Positions 15,726 to 24,358 of a stretch of DNA of 64,000 nucleotides are shown in pieces. Under the pieces are notes generated by a model. It was not told the DNA's origin. It saw only the letters and a program-made list of their open reading frames with translations, and did not search any database. This stretch comes from Acidobacteriota bacterium (GTDB taxonomy: Bacteria; Acidobacteriota; Blastocatellia; Pyrinomonadales; Pyrinomonadaceae), in assembly GCA_019639175.1 (NCBI GenBank), contig JAHBSK010000007.1, positions 164,552 through 228,551 on the forward strand. The letters are read 5' to 3'. Made by a program: the position numbers and the translations under genes. How positions within the stretch are numbered: the first letter of the stretch is position 1; each line of letters starts with the position of its first letter.

Positions 15726-17609
15726 CTATCCTTTCCCATTTCCATTGCACCCGTACTTGACCTTGCCGGCTTTGGTTACGTTGTACCAGAACCGCTGCAT
15801 GTCCCAAGCGGCGGTGGGGCAGCGTTCGGCGCAGAGGCCGCAGTGGAGGCAGACGTCCTCATCCTTTGCCATGATGCGTTTGGTTTGCGGCAGGGCCTCG
15901 GAAACGTAGAGATCCTGCGTCAGGTTCAACGCCGGGACCTTTGTGCGTTCGCGGAGGTCGGCCTCGTCACCGTTTGCCGTAAAGGTAATACAGCTTGTCG
16001 GGCAAATATCGACACAGGCGTCGCATTCTATACATTTCGGCGCGTGAAAAACGGTTTGCACGTCGCAGTTCAGGCAACGTTGTGCTTCTTCATATCCGGT
16101 CAGCGGGTCGAAGCCAAGCTCGACCTCTTTTTTGCGGTCTTTCAGCGTCAGGTCCTTCGGCGCCTGCGGGACAACAAATCGCTTATCGTGATCGACCACG
16201 CTGTCGTATGCCCATTCGTGAATGCCCATCTTTTGCGAGATCAGGTTCACGTGCGGCGCGGGGCGGTCGGCGACAACATCTTTGCCGGAACAGAACAGGT
16301 CTATCGAAACGGCCGCCTGATGTCCGTGTGCAACGGCGGTTATGACATTTTCAGGCCCGAAAGCGGCGTCGCCGCCAAAGAACACTTTAGGGTTTGTGGA
16401 CTGAAACGTCTTTCGGTCAACGACCGGCATTTCCCATTTGTCGAACTCAAGCCCGAGGTCGCGTTCGATCCAGGGAAAGGCGTTTTCCTGGCCGACGGCG
16501 ATCAGAACGTCGTCCGCAGGATAGAACACATCGGGTTCACCCGTCGGCACAAGCTTTCGCTTGCCGTTCTCGTCATAAACGGCCTCGACCTTTTCAAAGG
16601 TCATGCCGGTAAGACGGTAGGCAGTTGGCGGTTGGCCGTTGGCGGTATCTGCAGCGGACTGCTTACTGCCTACCGCAAACTGCTCACGAGTTTCGTAAAC
16701 AAAACTCTTCGGCACGTGGTTGTCGATGATCGGGATGTCCTCGTGCATGGCGTCCTCTTTTTCCCACGGCGATGCCTTCATCGTTGCAAAGGGCGAACGG
16801 ACGATGACCTTTACGTCTTCGCCGCCGAGTCGTCTTGCCGTTCGGCAGCAATCCATCGCGGTGTTGCCGCCGCCCAGAACGATAACGCGTTTGCCTATGG
16901 AATGAGTGTGTTCAAAAGCCACGCTGCCGAGCCAGTTGATGCCGATGTGAATGTTCGCATCGCCCTCTGACCTTCCGGGCAGATCGGGCAGGTCGCGCCC
17001 TCGCGGAGCGCCCGTGCCGACAAAAACGGCATCGTAATCCTGTTCGAGCAGTTCCTTGAGCGAAGAAACGTAGTGTTTGAAATGCGTGTGTATGCCGAGC
17101 CGTAGAATGTAATCGACCTCTTCGTCCAGCACGGTTTCGGGCAGGCGAAATGCCGGTATCTGCGAACGCATAAAACCGCCGCCTTTTATCTGCTCGTCAA
17201 AAAGATGTATCTCGTAACCAAGCGGGGCTAGGTCGCGGGCAACCGTCAGCGATGCCGGTCCGCCGCCGACCAGGGCAATCTTTTTGCCGTTCGGCTCAAA
17301 AGGCCCTTGCGGCATCATGTGCAGCACGTCCGATTTGTTATCCGCAGCGACGCGCTTCAGGCGGCATATCGCAACAGGCTCTTCCTCGACGCGTCCGCGA
17401 CGGCACGCCGGTTCACACGGACGGTCGCACGTCCGGCCCAGAACGCCCGGAAAGACGTTCGAGTCCCAGTTGATCATGTACGCCTCAGAATATCTGCCCG
17501 CCGCTATCAGGCGAATGTATTCCGGGACGGGCGTATGCGCCGGACACGCATACTGACAATCCACAACCTTATGAAAATACTCAGGGTCGTTAATATCGGT
17601 GGGTTCCAC
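15726..17609 (-). CDS. GltD-like NAD(P)H:ferredoxin-type flavoprotein with C-terminal 2x[4Fe-4S]
   Basis: 627 aa, related to the glutamate synthase small subunit. Residues about 15-75 form the N-terminal cluster domain ([28 protein letters not shown]). The FAD site is [17 protein letters not shown], and the NAD(P) site is [21 protein letters not shown] second FAD segment is [20 protein letters not shown]. The C-terminus has two ferredoxin clusters, [15 protein letters not shown] and [12 protein letters not shown]. Together with KorA/KorB downstream it likely moves electrons between ferredoxin and NAD(P)H. A GTG start at 17609 is used. A palindromic repeat adds about 20 residues in frame near residue 320. 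The gene probably heads the kor operon. Confidence 0.88.
   Translation of the reverse strand: MEPTDINDPEYFHKVVDCQYACPAHTPVPEYIRLIAAGRYSEAYMINWDSNVFPGVLGRTCDRPCEPACRRGRVEEEPVAICRLKRVAADNKSDVLHMMPQGPFEPNGKKIALVGGGPASLTVARDLAPLGYEIHLFDEQIKGGGFMRSQIPAFRLPETVLDEEVDYILRLGIHTHFKHYVSSLKELLEQDYDAVFVGTGAPRGRDLPDLPGRSEGDANIHIGINWLGSVAFEHTHSIGKRVIVLGGGNTAMDCCRTARRLGGEDVKVIVRSPFATMKASPWEKEDAMHEDIPIIDNHVPKSFVYETREQFAVGSKQSAADTANGQPPTAYRLTGMTFEKVEAVYDENGKRKLVPTGEPDVFYPADDVLIAVGQENAFPWIERDLGLEFDKWEMPVVDRKTFQSTNPKVFFGGDAAFGPENVITAVAHGHQAAVSIDLFCSGKDVVADRPAPHVNLISQKMGIHEWAYDSVVDHDKRFVVPQAPKDLTLKDRKKEVELGFDPLTGYEEAQRCLNCDVQTVFHAPKCIECDACVDICPTSCITFTANGDEADLRERTKVPALNLTQDLYVSEALPQTKRIMAKDEDVCLHCGLCAERCPTAAWDMQRFWYNVTKAGKVKYGCNGNGKG
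16615..16675. repeat. Palindromic repeat inserted in frame within the GltD-like gene
   Basis: CGGTAGGCAGT (16615-16625) and ACTGCCTACCG (16665-16675) are perfect 11-bp inverted arms around 39 bp of degenerate GGCGGTT/GGCCGTT words. It encodes the low-complexity [20 protein letters not shown] linker between VYETRE and LTGMTFEKV. Homologues of GltD have no insertion there as far as I know. The composition resembles GGCAGTA-type short repeats found dispersed in some genomes. Confidence 0.65.
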
Positions 17610-17795
17610 GTTTGTTTACCTGCCTGTAATGTTCGATGCACTTAAACGTAACACTCGGCAAGCATTGTCTCAAAAATAGCCTTTTTTTCAACCCTTACAA
17701 GCGGCTTTCGGGCGTAAAAGCGTTTATTTCTCTTATTTATGACAATTTGCGTGAGTTTAGATGCAAGATCAGAAGGAAAATAAATAAGAAAAGGT

Positions 17796-20700
17796 TCAGC
17801 CGCTCACGGAGCAAAACTGACAGGAATGACCGGGCGGCGGTTCGTAGTTTCCGGCGCTGATCGCCTGTAACAGAGCTTCCGCTTCTGCCGCTGCGGCCTC
17901 AAGAGCGGCGGGCGAAACTTCGTGAAGCTCTGCCGTTCTAAGGAATGCAAGATATGTTCGCGGCTTTTGAAACGCTACGGAATAGACCCACATCTGCAAG
18001 TAATGATGCTCAGGATTTTCAGCGATTCCGGTCTTGAAATCCAGCACCATATCTTCGCAAACAAGGTCCGCCGTGCCGTTTATGGTCATTCCGGCAATAT
18101 CTATCCTGAACGGAACTTCCCGCCTTGCCCCTGTCAGATCGAGCGATGCAAAATTTGGATGCGTTCGGAAAACATCTGCAAACCGAAGCGCCTCGGCAAG
18201 CTGCTCTTCCGGCCTTCCTTCATCGTGGCAGCGAAAAGCCTCTATATCGCGGATGTCCAATTCCAAAGCCTTGTGCGTCAGCGTCCCGACCGCGCCTCTT
18301 ATTGCCGATCCTCCTCTGATGCCGGGATTGCGGTCAACAAATCGCCGTTTGAACTCGACCGGACATCGTTTATAGACCGACAGCCCGGTCGCCGGTATTG
18401 ACCGCAAACCCAACGGAACTCGAGCAGTTTGCTCCTGCCTTAGAACCCGTTCTGTCAGCGGCAAACTCTTATCCGCCGAAACGCTGTCAGAAACATCAGG
18501 ATCGATATTTACGGGGTCGATGCCCGCATTCAGCACACCCGGCATCACCAGGTTGAGCAGCCCGCCTTTTTCTTCGGCAGAGGTCAGAAAGGCCTTGTCA
18601 CGCGCCCGCGTCAGGCCGACATACAGCAGGCGTCTGTTTTCCGCTGTCTCACGGTCGTCAGAACGGCGTTTGAGAATGGTGTGAATCGCAGGTTCGAGCG
18701 GATCCATATCATCCGTTTCCAGTTTGAATGAGACACCCGCATCGCGGTCAACCAAAAGCGCGTTCGTGTGTCCGCCGAGCTTTCGGCTGAGATCGGGAAT
18801 GAAAACTATCGGCCATTCAAGCCCCTTTGAACCATGAATGGTCATCAATGTCACCGCCTGGCCGACATCCAGCGGCGGACGCGGCACCTCGACCTCGGCT
18901 TCCTCCAACAAACGCAGATGACGAACGGCAGCGAAAATGTCGCCGCGTCCCTGTTCGTCCAGCGAACGCAGCAGGGCCATCATCGCGTTCCGGTCAGCCA
19001 GTCGCCGCTCGCCATCTGGCAGATTTGCGGCGACCGCCGAATATCCGGTCAGACGGTCGGCAAGCGCAAGCGTTTCGCAGGCAGAAAGGCTTTTTGTCTC
19101 CAACAGTTCCTTAAGTATCTCGCGGGCGTTTGCCGCGCGTCCCGCGGCGCGTTCAAGCGCCTGCCACCACGTTTCTTCTTTTGACATCGTGACGGCAATA
19201 TCAAAAAGCTCTTCGTCGCTGACAGCAAAAAAAGGCGAGCGAAGCACCGCGGCCAGATGAATGTCATCAGCCGGTTCCGCCAAAAAACCCAGCAGGGATA
19301 TGATGTCTCTCGCTTCCATCGTCTCCAAAAGGTTTCCGCCGCCGACGTTGACATTCGGTATTCCGGCGTTGTTCAGAACGTCCGAGATATTCTCAAGCGT
19401 TTTCCACGTGCGGGACAGTATCGCGATGTCGCGAAATTCCACCGGCCGCATCGTGCCTGCCGCCCGGTCGTATATCATTGCATCACCGGAAACGATCTCG
19501 TGTATCTTTGCCGCAATGTCAAAAGCCTCGATCCTGTTCCGTTCGGGCTTGTTTCTCTTGTCCTTGTCGGTACCGTTCGGGACAATGCCGACGTAAACGT
19601 ATTCGCCGCCAAAACCTTCCGGCTCATTGATCTCCGAATACAGTTCCTGATGAAGTTCGCCGAGCAGGTCGTCAAAGATGCCGTTCATCGTCCGCACAAG
19701 CGGAGCGTGCGTCCGAAAGGTCTGTGACAGACGGACATCGCCGTTATCGTCCTGTGCGGAAATGTTCTCGCGGTAACGCTGAAAGACGTTTACGTCCGCC
19801 CCGCGAAATCCGTATATCGCCTGTTTTTCATCGCCGACGATGGTCTGCACCGCGCCCGCACCGAGCAGTTCCAAAAGCTCTGCCTGAACCGGATTTGTGT
19901 CCTGAAATTCGTCAACGAGGATCGCCTTCCAACGCTGAGAATAATGCCGCACGGCCTCGCCCGCCGGATCGCTTAATATCTTTACGGCATTGATCTCAAG
20001 ATCATTGAAATCAAGCACCTTTTCACGACGCTTGACGGCCCGAATGCGTTCGCTGACCTGCCGGTAGGCCTGTTCCAAAAGCACCACACGGCGGATAAGT
20101 TCGCGGTCATTGTCGCCAAATTCAAGCGAGAATATCTTGATCGACTCCTTGGTCAAAGCTTTATCTTTAACGTCACCAACAGCATTTCTAACCTCGTCAA
20201 TGCTGCCATTCAGCCACTTACCTTGAACACCATGTTTCCTGCTAAACCCTTTGAATGCCTCCGCTAAATGAGTAATATCACCACCATTGCTAAAGTCAGC
20301 CATCGCCGCCAAAATATTACGGCGCCTTTCTTCCAGTTTGTCATCTGCGGTTCCTTGAAATCGGTTGCAAACAGAAAGCGCGTCCTGCCATTCTTCAGAA
20401 GCGATAAGAGCCGCCTTTTCTTCTTCGACGAAAGACCTGACCATTTCTTCCCAATGGCCGGTTCCGGCGGCAAAAGCGGACCTCGCCCCGTGAGGATCGT
20501 TAAGAAGCTGCCACAGGCTTTTTTTGAGAAATTCAAAACCGAGGTCGTCGATGATCGCCTGATCTATGTCAGCAAGTGCCGCATTGTATTCGCCCGCCAG
20601 CCACATCGGCGATTCGGCATCATCGAGAATGGTAAAATCCGGCGGCAGATCGGCAACGTGGTAAAACTCGGTGCATATCCGCTGTGCCAATGAATGAACG

Positions 20701-20978
20701 GTGCTTATCTGCGCCGCATCGACCTCGGCAACGACGGTTTCATCGACGCCCTCGGCAAGCAGTGCCGCTCTGATGCGTGAACGAAGTTCGGCGGCGGCCT
20801 TTTTGGTGAACGTGACGGCGACGGCCTCAAGCGGAGACATTCCCTGCTCCCGTACATGAAACAGATAGCGGGCGGCGAGCATCTTTGTCTTGCCCGTGCC
20901 GGCGCCGGCGGTCACGGCGACGCTGCCGGGTGCGGTCGCCGCTCTTCGCTGATCCGGTGTCAGTTCGTCAAACAGCAT
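17796..20978 (-). CDS. addA: UvrD/Rep-type helicase-nuclease, AddA-like
   Basis: 1060 aa from ATG 20978 (GGAGGAG 6 nt before). SF1A helicase motifs are clear: Q motif LTPDQRRAATAP, Walker A AVTAGAGTGKTKMLA, motif Ia AVTFTKKAAAELRSRI, motif II ILVDEFQDTNPVQ, motif III TIVGDEKQAIYGFRGAD, motif IV-V VTLMTIHGSKGLEWPIVFIP (20), motif VI RLLYVGLTRARD. The C-terminal nuclease domain has GTLTHKALELDI, NGTADLVCEDMVLDFKTG (the D...D-x-K core) and HHYLQMWVYSVAF. The tail GHSCQFCSVSG keeps two cysteines. The gene overlaps the AddB-like gene by 11 nt. Together they should resect double-strand breaks for RecA loading. Confidence 0.9.
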   Translation of the reverse strand: MLFDELTPDQRRAATAPGSVAVTAGAGTGKTKMLAARYLFHVREQGMSPLEAVAVTFTKKAAAELRSRIRAALLAEGVDETVVAEVDAAQISTVHSLAQRICTEFYHVADLPPDFTILDDAESPMWLAGEYNAALADIDQAIIDDLGFEFLKKSLWQLLNDPHGARSAFAAGTGHWEEMVRSFVEEEKAALIASEEWQDALSVCNRFQGTADDKLEERRRNILAAMADFSNGGDITHLAEAFKGFSRKHGVQGKWLNGSIDEVRNAVGDVKDKALTKESIKIFSLEFGDNDRELIRRVVLLEQAYRQVSERIRAVKRREKVLDFNDLEINAVKILSDPAGEAVRHYSQRWKAILVDEFQDTNPVQAELLELLGAGAVQTIVGDEKQAIYGFRGADVNVFQRYRENISAQDDNGDVRLSQTFRTHAPLVRTMNGIFDDLLGELHQELYSEINEPEGFGGEYVYVGIVPNGTDKDKRNKPERNRIEAFDIAAKIHEIVSGDAMIYDRAAGTMRPVEFRDIAILSRTWKTLENISDVLNNAGIPNVNVGGGNLLETMEARDIISLLGFLAEPADDIHLAAVLRSPFFAVSDEELFDIAVTMSKEETWWQALERAAGRAANAREILKELLETKSLSACETLALADRLTGYSAVAANLPDGERRLADRNAMMALLRSLDEQGRGDIFAAVRHLRLLEEAEVEVPRPPLDVGQAVTLMTIHGSKGLEWPIVFIPDLSRKLGGHTNALLVDRDAGVSFKLETDDMDPLEPAIHTILKRRSDDRETAENRRLLYVGLTRARDKAFLTSAEEKGGLLNLVMPGVLNAGIDPVNIDPDVSDSVSADKSLPLTERVLRQEQTARVPLGLRSIPATGLSVYKRCPVEFKRRFVDRNPGIRGGSAIRGAVGTLTHKALELDIRDIEAFRCHDEGRPEEQLAEALRFADVFRTHPNFASLDLTGARREVPFRIDIAGMTINGTADLVCEDMVLDFKTGIAENPEHHYLQMWVYSVAFQKPRTYLAFLRTAELHEVSPAALEAAAAEAEALLQAISAGNYEPPPGHSCQFCSVSG

Positions 20979-23616
20979 CGTCGCTCCTCCGCCGCGAACG
21001 TATCCGGCAAACGTCCGCAAAGTCGCAATATTCACAAGCGTCTTTTTTCACATCAGGCACGACCGCAAACCTTCCTTCGCTCAGTGTCGCTTTCACAAAT
21101 GCCGGAAAACCCGCCAGTTCGTCCATTTTTTCCAAACCCGCGGTCTTTATTATCTTTCCCTTGCGGATCGAATAATAACCGCCCTGGCCGAGCTGTTTGT
21201 CAGGATAAAGCGACCGCAGAGCGACGTGTGTGTAAAGCGGAAGCTGAACATCTATCGCCAATTTCCCGTTTGCGTCCTTGATGCCTTTGGGGGTCGTGGA
21301 ACCGGTCTTGTAATCTATGGCAAAAAGCCCGTCAGGTGTTTCGTCTATGCGGTCGATGAAACCGCGCATTCGCAAGCCTTCCCATTCGCCGCTGAACTCT
21401 TTTTCAAGCTCCATAATGACCGCGCCTTCCTTAATGAACTCCTCGGAATTGACCGTCCGCCGCAAAATGCGTAGATGATCGGCTCGAAGCTTGTCCCAAT
21501 TTGGCAGGCTCGTTACGTTCAGTTCGGGGTCGGCCTCAGCCGCCATGAAAGCATCATCCAAAGTAGCGATGACAGCCGTGCGAATATCCGCTTTTCCCAA
21601 CGAAGGTGCGACCGCAAGTTCCAAAACCTTGTGATAGAACGAACCGAGCGTTCGGCGGTCGATCTCGTTCACCGCCTCGTCGGGCGGTTCCAGCCGCAGG
21701 ATGCGCGACGCAAACCAGCGAAAAGCACATTGCCCGATCTGTGTAAACTGCGAAACGCTCCACATCCTCGCCGTCGCATCCAGCGAACGTGCGATAACGC
21801 CGTCAAATTCCGTCATTCCCGGTTCGCGGCCTCTGGCAAGTTCGGCTGTGTACGATGTCCGGGCAAACGCAAGAGCGGGATCGTCGCCGGGGTCAATTTC
21901 AGCAAATGGCAAGATGTCGTACCGGCGTTCCTCGATGCTTGAAGCGTGATCGAAAAGAGCATCGGCGATATTCACACCCAGCCTTTCCAAAAAAGGACTT
22001 GGCAGAGATTCGTCCCTGCCTTCCAGAACCGGATATGTCAGCGTAACCGAACGCTCCGCCGCGATCAGCGTCAGAAAAAATGAAGCCGACGCCCACCGCG
22101 CGATCTCCGCCGCTGATTCAAAAGCAATATCGTGTTCGGCAAGCTGCCGCCTTTCGTAAAAATCGACGACCGGATTATCAACAACCGCCGCCGGAAAAAC
22201 GCCCTCGGCCATGCCCGCGATGGAAACGTGGTCAAAGCTGCCGCCGATAACCGTGTCCGCGCTGAAAACCTCGACACCGACCTGCGACGGCGAGAACGGT
22301 GTTGAAACCTCCGTCAAGATCTCTGACACAAGCGCCGCAAAAGCCTCGAACGACATTTCCTCCTGCAATTCCATGCCGACGGCTTCGCGAAGCGCGTCCT
22401 GAAACGTGTAAAGAGCGGTGAGTTCGCGGGCGCTGTCCGCCGCTTTTAATTTAACGCCAAGATCATCGAGGCATTTATTGAGTGTTCCTGCCCACGATGC
22501 CGGACTCTGCATTTCCGGCCACGAAAGACACGTCGCTTCCGCCCAAAGCCGTGACCACTCTTCAACACCTCGCGGACGCTTGCTCCGTGCCGCCGGCCAG
22601 ATCCCTTCCGTACGATCAGGCCCGAACGGATGCATAAGCAGCCGCGCCATTGGTTCAAAGTCATGACCGGTGCGGACGGCATCTGTCATCTGCGTTATCA
22701 ACGCGCCGACAGCCGTTGTACTGAGCGGCACTAACACATTTATACACAGCGGCAGGCCGTATTCCGCTCCGACCTCAGCAAATATTCTCGCGTATTCTTC
22801 GGGCCGGCGGCAGACGATGGCAATGCGTCCGGGATCGACTCCGTCCATTACGAACCGCTTTACTCTGCCGAGAATAAAACGCGTCTCGGCGTCAATATCG
22901 CGGCAGCGAAAAGCAATGACAGTGTCAGGACATTGCGTTAGGCTTTCGGCAAAACACTCTGCGGCGTGTCGCCCGACAGTTCGTTCATTCGCGGGGCCGT
23001 CGGTTTCTTCACTCCAGCCCGACGCGATCATCCGGTCACGCCAAAAAATATTTGAATGAAAAATGCCCGTGTCGCCGCACGGCAGATAGTAGATGCTTTC
23101 ATCTGCCGCTAACTTATTCAAAAATTCGACCTCTTCGCTGCGGGCGCGGAAATAACCGTAAACCAAAACTTTTTCCGGTTTAACAGGAAGCAGCGACGCC
23201 TGATGAACGACCTCAGCGTCGTCAACCAGATCCTGCTCTCTGAGCATGCGGACGTATTCATCGGCAACGGCGGCCAGAACGCGCACGCGCGGCGAACCGT
23301 GCTGCATCAGCTTTGCGGTGTCGATTCCGGTGCGGAGAATAGTGGCAAGCGTTTCGGATATCAAACCTGCGTAACCGCTGACATCACGTTCCTCAGTTCG
23401 GCGGCGGATCGCGGTGCCGAGCATCTGTCGAGCCTTGAGCGGCGACGCAATGCCGAGGCCGTTCGCGGCAAGCAGCCGCCTCGCAAGCGTCTCCAGCTTT
23501 ACATGCGGAACGCCCAAAGCACGAGCCGCCGCCTGATGCGGTGTCAGCACGAGCATGTCCTGCCCGATCTCATCGGGAATAGGAGCAAAAGGATGTGTTT
23601 TGAGAATTTTCGACAT
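20968..23616 (-). CDS. addB: AddB-like PD-(D/E)XK nuclease subunit
   Basis: 882 aa. The N-terminal part lacks a Walker A motif but keeps a helicase-like fold (MLVLTPHQAAARALG, HVKLETLARRLLAANGLG), as expected of AddB/RexB-type partners. The C-terminal nuclease domain (about 640-882) has SVSQFTQIGQCAFRWFASRI, GSFYHKVLELAV, and GFIDRIDETPDGLFAIDYKT with the D-x-K core. It ends in DACEYCDFADVCR; with an upstream cysteine (GQCAF) this forms the Fe-S staple of AddB nucleases. It is translated before AddA with an 11-nt overlap. It works as heterodimer with AddA in recombinational repair and degradation of foreign DNA. Confidence 0.85.
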   Translation of the reverse strand: MSKILKTHPFAPIPDEIGQDMLVLTPHQAAARALGVPHVKLETLARRLLAANGLGIASPLKARQMLGTAIRRRTEERDVSGYAGLISETLATILRTGIDTAKLMQHGSPRVRVLAAVADEYVRMLREQDLVDDAEVVHQASLLPVKPEKVLVYGYFRARSEEVEFLNKLAADESIYYLPCGDTGIFHSNIFWRDRMIASGWSEETDGPANERTVGRHAAECFAESLTQCPDTVIAFRCRDIDAETRFILGRVKRFVMDGVDPGRIAIVCRRPEEYARIFAEVGAEYGLPLCINVLVPLSTTAVGALITQMTDAVRTGHDFEPMARLLMHPFGPDRTEGIWPAARSKRPRGVEEWSRLWAEATCLSWPEMQSPASWAGTLNKCLDDLGVKLKAADSARELTALYTFQDALREAVGMELQEEMSFEAFAALVSEILTEVSTPFSPSQVGVEVFSADTVIGGSFDHVSIAGMAEGVFPAAVVDNPVVDFYERRQLAEHDIAFESAAEIARWASASFFLTLIAAERSVTLTYPVLEGRDESLPSPFLERLGVNIADALFDHASSIEERRYDILPFAEIDPGDDPALAFARTSYTAELARGREPGMTEFDGVIARSLDATARMWSVSQFTQIGQCAFRWFASRILRLEPPDEAVNEIDRRTLGSFYHKVLELAVAPSLGKADIRTAVIATLDDAFMAAEADPELNVTSLPNWDKLRADHLRILRRTVNSEEFIKEGAVIMELEKEFSGEWEGLRMRGFIDRIDETPDGLFAIDYKTGSTTPKGIKDANGKLAIDVQLPLYTHVALRSLYPDKQLGQGGYYSIRKGKIIKTAGLEKMDELAGFPAFVKATLSEGRFAVVPDVKKDACEYCDFADVCRIRSRRRSDDAV

Positions 23617-23675
23617 TGCAAAGCCTGTAAACTGCGAATCAAAGCTAACCCAACATGGCCGTTTCCGGCAACCGG

Positions 23676-24356
23676 TTACTTTTTGCTGAACTTCCCGTCT
23701 TTCCAGACAAGGTCATAGAGCTTTTTGCCTTTTTCGGCTATTTCGTGATCTTCACCTTTTTCTGTGATCTTCTTTTCAAAAACGCTCATCGTCGTGCCTT
23801 GCCGTGGCAGTTCGTATATTTTGTCTTTGCCATATTCCGGTATCACCCGATCACCGGACTCGAACCATTTCCCGTCCTGATATTCAAGAAAATACTGTTC
23901 TCTGCCCATTTCAAATTCCGTCACCACAGCGACCAGATAGCTGTCGTCAGGTTTGCGGAAAATGGTCATCTCTATACAGCTCTGAGCTCCGTCACAGCCT
24001 GCTTTCAGATAACCGTTCTTTGTGTCCTCAACCTCAAGAAAGGTTTTCAGATAGTCACGCTTTGCCGCCTGGCAATCCTTGTCCTTTGCCTTGTCGCAGC
24101 TTTCTGCATAGAAATATTTTTCCGGCAATGCCATGAAATGTTCACGGATAGTACGATACGGCGAACGGCTCGACAGCCCTTTCGATGCTGCCGCATTCTC
24201 TTCAGACGCAGTGTTCTCATTACCGACCGCCGGGCCGGAACCTGCCTCGCCGGCTTCAATTCCGTCATGAATGGCAGCATCATCGGTCCTTGCTCCGCAC
24301 CCGGCAATATAGCCCGCCAACATCAGTATCATTGCCCATTTCCATATCTTCATCAT
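23676..24356 (-). CDS. Lipoprotein of unknown function
   Basis: 226 aa with a lipoprotein signal: MKIWKWAMILMLAGYIAGC, lipobox AGYIAGC with acylated C20 or so. A Ser/Ala/Glu-rich linker follows, then a globular domain with paired cysteines (ESCDKAKDKDCQAAK and KAGCDGAQSCIEMT), DSYLVAVVTEFEMGREQYFL and EYQDGKWFESGDRV. I do not recognise a family. It begins 2 nt after the antiporter stop, so it is co-transcribed with the antiporter and malQ. Confidence 0.7.
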   Translation of the reverse strand: MMKIWKWAMILMLAGYIAGCGARTDDAAIHDGIEAGEAGSGPAVGNENTASEENAAASKGLSSRSPYRTIREHFMALPEKYFYAESCDKAKDKDCQAAKRDYLKTFLEVEDTKNGYLKAGCDGAQSCIEMTIFRKPDDSYLVAVVTEFEMGREQYFLEYQDGKWFESGDRVIPEYGKDKIYELPRQGTTMSVFEKKITEKGEDHEIAEKGKKLYDLVWKDGKFSKK

Positions 24357-24358
24357 TT

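Noticed and set aside
15702..16970. Long plus-strand open frame (422 codons) opposite the GltD-like gene
   Set aside because: It is antisense to well-conserved flavoprotein motifs and has no domain of its own; an effect of codon bias.
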